Positions 31,100 through 37,627 of a DNA stretch of 37,627 nt are shown here, piece after piece (the first letter of the stretch is position 1; each line of letters begins with the position of its first letter). The DNA is from Gordonia namibiensis NBRC 108229. Its GTDB lineage: Bacteria > Actinomycetota > Actinomycetes > Mycobacteriales > Mycobacteriaceae. The notes beneath the pieces are model-generated. The model saw nothing but the letters and a program-made list of their open reading frames with translations, did no database searches and was not told the origin of the DNA. Position numbers and translations under genes: made by a program. Location: NCBI RefSeq assembly GCF_000298235.1, contig NZ_BAHE01000003.1, positions 1-37,627 of the forward strand, read 5' to 3'.

Positions 31100-31579
31100 C
31101 TCCTTCCGCGCCACATCCCCATCCCAATGCCGGGATTTCCGCGGTCTGCACCGGACTCTCGCGCCAAGTTGATGATCGACTACCAGCTCCCGATGGCCTC
31201 GACGTCGGGCCTGATGGACGAGATCTGGACTTCAAGGACGGCACCCCGCCGGACAACGGTTCCATCGGGCGGCCCGGTTCGCTGTCCGCCACTGCCGGGC
31301 GCAGGACCGCGATGGGTGTTCATGCTCTGCGACCGCGCCACCGGATACGTCACGTTCGTTACCGGTCGCCCCGCCGGATCCGGCGCATGCGACGGCGCAC
31401 TGATCGAAGACCGACGACGGGTACCGCACGGATCCGGCGGTCACCTCGACGCCGCCGGTCCAGCCGCATTTCACGACTGCCTGAACGGCACCGTCAAGCC
31501 GCCCTGCGCATCACGACGGGTAGCTCGCTGATCAACAGTTGCCGCTCGGCGATGGCGGGAAGCATGAAGTGGGGCAGCA

Positions 31580-32075
31580 CACCCCACCGACACTCTCGAC
31601 TACAACCTCTACCGGCAGGGCACCGGCGTCATCAGGGCCGCCCCGAACTGCAGGCCGACGCCAACCTGCGTATCGATGTCACACCCGGCACCGGGCCTCG
31701 GCTTTGGGCGGTGGGCCACGCCGCCACCTTGGGCACCGGTGGCTCGTCCGGTGGCGCAGTGATCTACGCCCATTCCGGCGTCATCAAGCTCAAGTCGAAC
31801 TCGGGTGACTGGAGCTTCACCCGTCAGTCGGCAATCGCTGACGCCACCGACGTCATCACCGAACTCAATGCGCTGCTCACCACAGCCCGCACGATAGGAA
31901 TGTACGCCTCGGCATGGCACCGACTCGTCCAGGTAGGTGCCTATGCCGCCGTGGTCGCCGACGACGGGGAGCACCTCAACCCGGTCCAGGTGGAACCGAT
32001 CACCGTCTCAACCGCCAAGTCGCCCGATTCCCGGCGCGGCTCGCCGCCGAACTGGACAGGCTGGACGCGGTGGCC
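31580..32075 (+). pseudogene. Frameshifted remnant of an unrecognised coding region
   Basis: Between tRNA-Lys and the acyltransferase lies about 980 bp without an intact gene. A stretch in one frame (about 31640-32010) has strongly GC-rich third codon positions and protein-like content (DANLRIDVTPGTGPRLW, SGDWSFTRQSAIADATDVIT, AYAAVVADDGEHLNP). Before it, sensible coding appears in another frame (TDTLDYNLYRQGTGVIRAA); after about 32010 it shifts again (RQVARFPARLAAELDRLDAV). This pattern suggests a decayed gene. I do not recognise the family, and the ends are approximate. From 31100 to 31580 I see no convincing gene. Confidence 0.4.
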
Positions 32076-32082
32076 TCTCGAA

Positions 32083-34239
32083 CTACGAGACGGCCGAACC
32101 CAGACGCTGATTCAGGATCGGACCCAACGACGCCGAGTATGTCGCCGTCATGTGGGTTTTGTCGCGGTATATCAACACTCCGCCGATCACGACCGGGCAC
32201 TGGTCGCCAGGACAGATCCAGTCGGTCATGTCCACGACGACTACACCCGGCACCACGCCCGCGGCTTCGCGTTGACTCCGGCCTTGATACGTGATTGCCG
32301 CGTTGCGCGGAGTGGCGCATGAGCTGAGCGACTCCACATGGGTAGCAACGCACTCCGGAGGCACATCGAGCTTCGAACGTGGAGTGTCCTGCAGTATCAC
32401 AACCTTCACGCCGGCGTCACTCAGTTTCCTCCACGCCGAAGCCAGACCATCGGCCATAGTCTTGTCGATCGTAGAGTGATCCAGGTTGGAGATAAACGCG
32501 ATATCGGGCTTCTGCGGCCCGGTCAGCTCGGCGAGCAACGCGTTGTTCCACTGACGGCACTCCCGGTATGGGGACTCTTTCAGCTTGATAGTTCCGTCGA
32601 ACAGCGGGCACGACGATTTCGTGTACGACTGCAGTTTCCACTTTCGTTCGACCGCAACATAATCCAGTGCATTGACCCACTGGGCCGCGTGCGAGTCTCC
32701 AACGATCGCCGCGGTCACCGTCCCCCGCCGGTCTCCGAAAGTGCAGGTCTTGACCCGTACTTCACTTTGCTCGACGTGGCATTCGTTCGCATACACCGGG
32801 GGGTTATCCTGCTGCGCCGCAATCGCTGTCGGGCGGATTCTCGTAACGGAATCGACCACCCGTCCTTCAGGGCTGGCCGACGGGTCCGCTCCCAGGAGCA
32901 TCGCACCCATCGGCGTAGCCTTAACCATTTTCGTCGACGGTAAACCGATCGACGGGCCCGTGCCGGTTGCACCGCTTGCGATGACCGGAGGCAGCGGGGC
33001 TGCAGTTGTTGGACGCGCTGCCGGGTTGGCGGTTGCAACCAGAATGCCCACGATAACCGTGATGGCGATACCAATGACCGCCATCCGGAGGGACGCGAGC
33101 GTCGAGGAGGTGAGGGACTTCATGTCGCGAAAGGGTTGCTCGACGAACCGGTACGACAGCCATGCTGGGATCGCCGATGCCGCGACGAGGATCACACCCT
33201 CCCTGACGGTGACGGGACGGAGGCCCTCCGTGATCCAGTACCCGCCGATCACGACGAACGGCCAGTGCCACAAGTACAGCGAGTACGAGAGATCGCCGAT
33301 GTACTGAACGGGCTTCGATCGCAGCACCAGTTCAGCGCCACGCCCGCCGGCGTTGTCGCCGAACGCGAGCATGAGTGCGGTCCCCACGGTTGGTACGAGA
33401 GCAATGTAGCCGGGGAACGGTAAGTCATCGGCGGCGAGTAGGAACCCCGTCGCCAGAATCATGGCGAAGCCCGCCCAGGTGAGCGTCGCGCCGACCAAAG
33501 ACGGCACACGCGCGAGATGTACGGCGGTGAGGGCGACGAGTCCACCCAGCGCGAGCTCCCAGATCCGGGTCGTCGTGACGAAGTAGGCGGGGCCGGATGC
33601 CACTTCCGAGTAGTAGATTGACCAACCCAACGAGAGGGTGAACGCAATAGCCGTCAGCCATACCACCGCACTGTGCAGACGATTTCGAGCTACAGCACCA
33701 CCGATGAGGGCAAGTAGGACTGGCAGGACTATGTAGTACTGCTCTTCGATCGATAGCGACCAGAAATGTTGGACCGGGCTCGGAGCGGAGTCCTGGGACA
33801 GGTATTCAACCGATCGGTCCGCCAGCCGCCAGTTCACGATATAGACGCCCGCGTTGAGGATGTCGAAACCGGTGTTCCACCAACGCGAGACCGGTAGCAC
33901 CAGGACGGTACCTACAGCGATCGCAACTAGGACTGCGACGCTCGCGGGAACAAGTCGCCGGGCGCGGCGAGCATAGAAGGCTCCGACCGACACCTCTTGC
34001 GACTGACTCGTCGACAGCTCGCGATACAGAATCCTGGTCATCAGAAATCCGGACACGACGAAGAAGACGTCGACGCCGACGAACCCACCTGGCAGGAATG
34101 GAACACCAGCGTGCCAGATCAGAACAAACAAGACCGCGATCATCCGAATACCCTGAATGTCACGGCGTTTCGGAGCAGTAGCTGCCTTCTGTGGCCGTAG
34201 TGAACGGACGCCGCGATGCGGCGTGGTCGGCGTGGTCAT
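32083..34239 (-). CDS. OatA-type acyltransferase 3 with C-terminal SGNH domain
   Basis: A 718-residue membrane O-acyltransferase. The acyltransferase-3 domain (about 25-375) starts with RDIQGIRMIAVLFVLIWHAG, where H43 is the expected catalytic His, and continues with FVGVDVFFVVSGFLMTRIL, FYARRARRLVPA and HFWSLSIEEQYYIVLPV over about ten TM segments. A periplasmic linker leads to an SGNH esterase-like domain with GDSHAAQW (S516) and the C-terminal DKTHMT (D693, H696). Such proteins transfer acetyl or other acyl groups to cell-surface glycans. The start at 34239 is preceded by GGGGGGAC. It is near a polysaccharide BY-kinase gene, which suggests modification of an exopolysaccharide; that link is inferred. 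Confidence 0.92.
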   Translation of the reverse strand: MTTPTTPHRGVRSLRPQKAATAPKRRDIQGIRMIAVLFVLIWHAGVPFLPGGFVGVDVFFVVSGFLMTRILYRELSTSQSQEVSVGAFYARRARRLVPASVAVLVAIAVGTVLVLPVSRWWNTGFDILNAGVYIVNWRLADRSVEYLSQDSAPSPVQHFWSLSIEEQYYIVLPVLLALIGGAVARNRLHSAVVWLTAIAFTLSLGWSIYYSEVASGPAYFVTTTRIWELALGGLVALTAVHLARVPSLVGATLTWAGFAMILATGFLLAADDLPFPGYIALVPTVGTALMLAFGDNAGGRGAELVLRSKPVQYIGDLSYSLYLWHWPFVVIGGYWITEGLRPVTVREGVILVAASAIPAWLSYRFVEQPFRDMKSLTSSTLASLRMAVIGIAITVIVGILVATANPAARPTTAAPLPPVIASGATGTGPSIGLPSTKMVKATPMGAMLLGADPSASPEGRVVDSVTRIRPTAIAAQQDNPPVYANECHVEQSEVRVKTCTFGDRRGTVTAAIVGDSHAAQWVNALDYVAVERKWKLQSYTKSSCPLFDGTIKLKESPYRECRQWNNALLAELTGPQKPDIAFISNLDHSTIDKTMADGLASAWRKLSDAGVKVVILQDTPRSKLDVPPECVATHVESLSSCATPRNAAITYQGRSQREAAGVVPGVVVVDMTDWICPGDQCPVVIGGVLIYRDKTHMTATYSASLGPILNQRLGSAVS

Positions 34240-34439
34240 TCAGTCCCCCCAGCAATCGTCCGACATGGACGAGATCACTTACAGGGCCCTATCTTCACCC
34301 ATCGCGCGCCATCTCGCCCGGTTCGGCCAGACAAACTACAACCACGATCACCCGATCGTATGACATTGATTCCCAATGTGTTTCGCAATGCGAACCACAG
34401 CCGCAGACGACGACATCTCCCGATAACCATCACCGCCCG

Positions 34440-35672
34440 GTCATGGAAGGCTGCGAAGGACCGTATGGACATCATTTCTGCTTACCGAGAACTCGGAAGC
34501 TATCGCGCCGCACCCGAGGTGTGCGGTACCACCCACAAGACCGTCAAACGTGTGGTGGACCAGTTCGACGCCGACGATCAGCCACCAGATCGTAAGGAAC
34601 GGGCCCGCAACTCCCGCAACTCCCGGAACTACAATGCTGTGGCCCAGCTGGTTGCTGAGCGAGTCGAGCGGTCACACGGCCGGATCACCACCAAGCGCCT
34701 GCTGCGGGTAGCGCGACGACAGGCTATTCGGGTTCGGCCCGGAAATTCCGTCGTCCGGCGCCCACGAGAAACACAGTGGCGTCGTGGGCATCGTCATGGC
34801 CGCCGCCCGGCAGTGTGGGCACCGGGCGACTACCTCGTCATCGATTGGGCCGTGATCGGCGGGGTGCACATGTGCTGCGCGATGTTGGCGTTCCCGGTGG
34901 CGGTTCGTGCGGTTCGCCACTAACGAAACAGCCACCACCACAATCGGATTCATCGCCGAAGCCTTCGAGGAGATTGGTGGAGTGCCTGACAAGGTGCTTG
35001 CTGATCGGATGGGCTGCCTCAAGGTTGGAGTCGTCGCGAACGTCGTCGTACCAACGCCCATGTATGTGCGGTATGCCACCCACTACGAGTTCGCCCCGGA
35101 TTTCTGTCACGGCGCCGATCCGGAGTCGAAGGGGATCGTGGAGAACCTGTGCGGTTACGCGCAGTCTGATCTGGCGCGACCATTGTGGACCGAAGCCAAG
35201 ATCCGGCACTGGCCGTGACGACGTGCAGCTAGATGTGCATACTGCGAACCGGGCCGCGCGGGATTGGTGGCGAGGTCAACACCCGCCGCCACAGCGACAC
35301 ACTGTGCGTGCCCGTCAACCAGCTCGATGTAGAACGAGAAGTCTTGTGGACGTTGCCATCTCTGCGGGCTCAGGTATGTCCACTACCGGTCACCCACAAG
35401 GTCGACCGCCTCTCCTGTATCCGGTACGCCTCGGCCCGTCGGCACCACCGTGACCCTCATCCAGGACGGTGCGCGGCTCCTGGTCGCCGAACCCGCCTCG
35501 GGCGAGGTGGTCGCCGAACATCTGCTGGCCGCACCCGGCGAGGTCGTCCTCGACGAGGCCCACTACGAGGGCTGCTACGCCCACCGCCCCGTCACCAAAA
35601 CCGTGGAACCGTTCGACGTGGCCGCATCCGCCATCCCAGCCATCACCTTCGAGCACCTGTCGTCTCTGGAAT
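34440..35672 (+). pseudogene. Decayed IS21-family transposase istA
   Basis: Successive frames encode pieces of one IS21 IstA transposase: WKAAKDRMDIISAYRELGS and GTTHKTVKRVVDQF (helix-turn-helix), TTGYSGSARKFRR, RRPAVWAPGDYLVIDWA (start of the DDE core), SRWRFVRFATNE, IGGVPDKVLADRMGCLK, FCHGADPESKGIVENLCGYAQ, EVNTRRHSDTLCVPVNQLD, THKVDRLSCIRYASAR and LLVAEPASGEVVAEHLLAAPG. Joining them needs at least four frame changes, and a TGA lies at 35216-35218. A tandem 9-bp duplication (NSRNSRN) interrupts the N-terminal part. The C-terminal end degrades after about 35660, and no istB follows. The element cannot make an intact transposase. Terminal repeats were not identified. Confidence 0.85.
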
Positions 35673-36389
35673 GAGTTCGGGCCCGTCGTAAACTCCGCGA
35701 CGCGAATCCCACACCGTCGCACGGTAGTGCTACAGAATGGACTCAACGCGAAAGGATCGCAATGGGCACCGGTGAACGCGACCACCTCATCCCGGCCTGT
35801 CGAGTTCCGCGGCACACACCGCCATCACTCTGGCGTTGCGGTGTCACCGCCGCAACATCCGTCCGCGATCTTGTGTCCACCGGCGACCTGACGAACTGCA
35901 TCGACTTCCCAGAGCTCGGCATCGGCTCCAAGGTCTATGAAATTGCGCACGCCTCTGCCAGAAACTCAGGCGGGTGGTGCCTCGAGTAGTTCCATAGTCT
36001 CGAGAACTCGAAAACCAAATGGGTGCGCTTCACTAGCACCGACTCCGCCAACAGACCTCGAAGCACACTTCTCAGAGGACCTGAGACCCACGCCGCGTGA
36101 CAGTGCCCGGAACCAGACCGCGCGCACGGCCCACCGAAATAATGACGAACAACACTAGCGCGCTCACAAGACGTGTTCAGATCATGGCGATTCCCTGATC
36201 GAGCTCGTTCCAGGCTCGGTACTGCTACCAGTTTCGCCAAAGCAACCACGAACGCGTCATTGAGGACACGAGACCGAAGCCAACCCGAATACATCGCGTC
36301 GTCCAAGTCCACATTCACCACAATCGACGACGAGTGAGAATCACCCAAGCGTGCGCGCAGAGGACCCGGCCAAGGAGCGCGCACGGATA
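35673..36389. other. Gene-poor stretch with possible gene fragments
   Basis: About 700 bp without a convincing intact gene. A plus-strand frame at about 35855-35930 reads SVRDLVSTGDLTNCIDFPELGIG, reminiscent of the end of the catalytic domain of D-3-phosphoglycerate dehydrogenase-like enzymes, but nothing upstream continues it. A 149-codon minus-strand open frame (35935-36384) has no recognisable motif and poor composition. I treat both as debris next to the insertion element. Confidence 0.3.
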
Positions 36390-37627
36390 TTACGACGCAG
36401 AAGACGTGCCGACCTTATCGACCGACATATCGTCAGCGTTGTTTTCTACGTTAACGCCGTAATACCTAAATCGGTAGGGACTCTGACGAACCGGTGTCCC
36501 ATTAATCACAACGCCCATTGCATGCACTCCAGCCGTATCCATTTGACGAGTTGTGTCAGACAGTTCATGCTTCGCGCTCTTATCGATACGAACGACAACC
36601 AGCACGCCATCAACAAGACGCGATACCACCTGTGCATCCGTAACGGGCAAGCACGGAGGCGTATCAACAACTACGTACTCAAACGAGTCCCGAAGCGACC
36701 CGAATACGTCGCTCGCCTTTCTCGAACCCAGCAACTCGGCAGGATTCGGCGCGATTGGACCGCTCGGCAGCACGTCGAGACCTGCGACCGATGAATGCTG
36801 TATGCAGTCAGTGAGGGTCGCTCCTGTTGAAAGGATCGTCGTCAAACCCACTGAACCTGTGAGATTGACCCTGCCGGCCACGCTCGGGTTCCGCAAATCG
36901 GCGTCCACGAGCAGGACCGAATGCCCGGCCTCCGCCAATGAGGCGGCAAGATTCAGCGCGACAGTGGTTTTGCCATCACCCGGACTCGGACTTGTTACAG
37001 CAATCATCCGCGCGGGTGAGTCCACGTCCATGAAAGACAGATTTGTCCGCAAATGGCGGAAGGCTTCTGCCGCTGGGCTACCGCCCACACCGAAATTAAC
37101 CACGTTTCGGTCGACCGCAGGGTCATCGGGAAGGTCGCCAAGGATAGGGAGCTCAGTGACCTCCAAGACCGAGTCCTCACTCCGAATCCGAGTATCTGCG
37201 CGCTCGACGAGTACCACAATGCCAATCCCCATACAGATACCCAGCGTGAGGGCAATCAGCACAGTCCGACCATACCGGGGCGAGACCGGTGCGTCATCTA
37301 CGGTCGCAGGCGAGACCACAGTCAACTTGGCCAGAGGGTCGCCGCCGGCGCTAGGCACCTCCAGTACCTCAACGTACTCAATAAGCGCCTGTGAAACTCC
37401 GGATGCCAAGCGGGCAGCAAGATCAGGATTCGCATTCTCAGCGGTAACTACCAGCAGAACGGTGTCCGGACTTGTTGAAACGGACAGCGAATCCTTCGCT
37501 TCGTCTTGCTTGAGACCGACTCCGGTGGACTCGAGCGCGCGACTGACTATCACGTCAGAGTCAACAAGTTCAGCGTACGACGCGACACGCTGGGCTGAAG
37601 CCAAGGAATTCTGGTACGAAGCACTGG
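36390..37627 (-). CDS. Polysaccharide co-polymerase / BY-kinase (Wzc/CpsCD-like), 5' end beyond window
   Basis: At least 412 residues, with the N-terminus cut off by the window edge (the frame stays open to 37627). The visible N-terminal part is the end of a Wzz-type extracytoplasmic domain, then a transmembrane helix (TVLIALTLGICMGIGIVVLV). The cytoplasmic BY-kinase has Walker A (SPSPGDGKTTVALNLA), Walker A' (VLLVDADLRNP), Walker B (YVVVDTPP) and a C-terminal Tyr cluster (YRFRYYGV) for autophosphorylation. It should control chain length and export of an exopolysaccharide. The Wzz and kinase parts are fused, as in proteobacterial Wzc and many actinobacteria. It probably begins or continues a polysaccharide locus to the right. 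Confidence 0.92.
   Translation of the reverse strand, partial: SASYQNSLASAQRVASYAELVDSDVIVSRALESTGVGLKQDEAKDSLSVSTSPDTVLLVVTAENANPDLAARLASGVSQALIEYVEVLEVPSAGGDPLAKLTVVSPATVDDAPVSPRYGRTVLIALTLGICMGIGIVVLVERADTRIRSEDSVLEVTELPILGDLPDDPAVDRNVVNFGVGGSPAAEAFRHLRTNLSFMDVDSPARMIAVTSPSPGDGKTTVALNLAASLAEAGHSVLLVDADLRNPSVAGRVNLTGSVGLTTILSTGATLTDCIQHSSVAGLDVLPSGPIAPNPAELLGSRKASDVFGSLRDSFEYVVVDTPPCLPVTDAQVVSRLVDGVLVVVRIDKSAKHELSDTTRQMDTAGVHAMGVVINGTPVRQSPYRFRYYGVNVENNADDMSVDKVGTSSAS

Noticed and set aside
31042..32322. A 426-codon plus-strand frame running through tRNA-Lys into the acyltransferase
   Set aside because: It begins inside a tRNA gene and ends antisense to a real gene; only a middle part looks coding, so it is reported as a remnant.
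35935..36384. 149-codon minus-strand open frame
   Set aside because: No motif, no convincing ribosome-binding site and poor codon composition; it lies in decayed DNA beside the IS21 remnant.
1..37627. CRISPR array or toxin-antitoxin pair
   Set aside because: No regularly spaced repeats and no recognisable small toxin/antitoxin gene pair seen on either strand.

Overview
The window comes from a high-GC actinobacterium. The Rieske, NuoF-like and FCD-GntR gene complement, the class III adenylyl cyclase and the Glu-Asp-Phe / Lys tRNA group all suggest a Gordonia/Rhodococcus-like member of the Mycobacteriales; genus is inference. Genes are tightly packed, with many 4-bp ATGA overlaps. GC looks lower and gene decay sets in to the right of the tRNAs.

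Layout. 0-6.5 kb: ordinary chromosomal genes (retinol-dehydrogenase-like SDR, membrane adenylyl cyclase, YceI protein, small secreted protein, small membrane protein, NUDIX hydrolase, membrane protein). 6.6-29.1 kb: a large catabolic region. It starts with three tandem SDRs (two BphB-like) and an NCS1-type transporter, followed by a divergent GntR regulator. Next comes a 12-gene minus-strand operon (21.66 down to 11.71 kb): Rieske oxygenase beta and alpha, isochorismatase-type amidase, NuoF-like flavoprotein, 3Fe-4S ferredoxin, atypical SDR, NicX-type dihydroxypyridine dioxygenase, fused LigA-LigB extradiol dioxygenase, nitrilase-family amidase, an unknown 91-residue protein, a second GntR and maleate isomerase. 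Divergent from it is a plus-strand molybdenum hydroxylase operon (FAD, 2Fe-2S and Mo subunits, CoxG, XdhC). moaA-moaD follow on the minus strand. 29.3-31.1 kb: a tyrosine integrase abutting tRNA-Phe, then tRNA-Asp, tRNA-Glu and tRNA-Lys. 31.1-37.6 kb: a decayed coding remnant, an OatA-type acyltransferase with SGNH domain, a frameshifted IS21 istA, about 700 bp without a convincing gene, and a polysaccharide BY-kinase running off the window.

How the genes may work together (inference). The transporter imports an N-heterocycle. The Mo hydroxylase adds a ring oxygen from water, with its cofactor supplied by MoaA/MoaD and matured by XdhC and CoxG. The Rieske oxygenase, fed by NuoF-like protein and ferredoxin, makes a cis-dihydrodiol that an SDR re-aromatises. 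The LigAB and NicX-type dioxygenases open rings. Amidases release ammonia and maleate, and maleate isomerase gives fumarate. A near-identical element, A(C/T)TGTAT(T/C)CA, sits before the transporter, the first GntR, the Rieske operon, the Mo-hydroxylase operon and moaA, which argues for a single regulon. The combination of Mo hydroxylase, four-component Rieske system and two different ring-cleaving dioxygenases with a maleamate-type lower pathway is the most interesting content. The substrate is not settled by sequence; hydroxypyridines or a fused-ring N-heterocycle such as quinoline are the best candidates.
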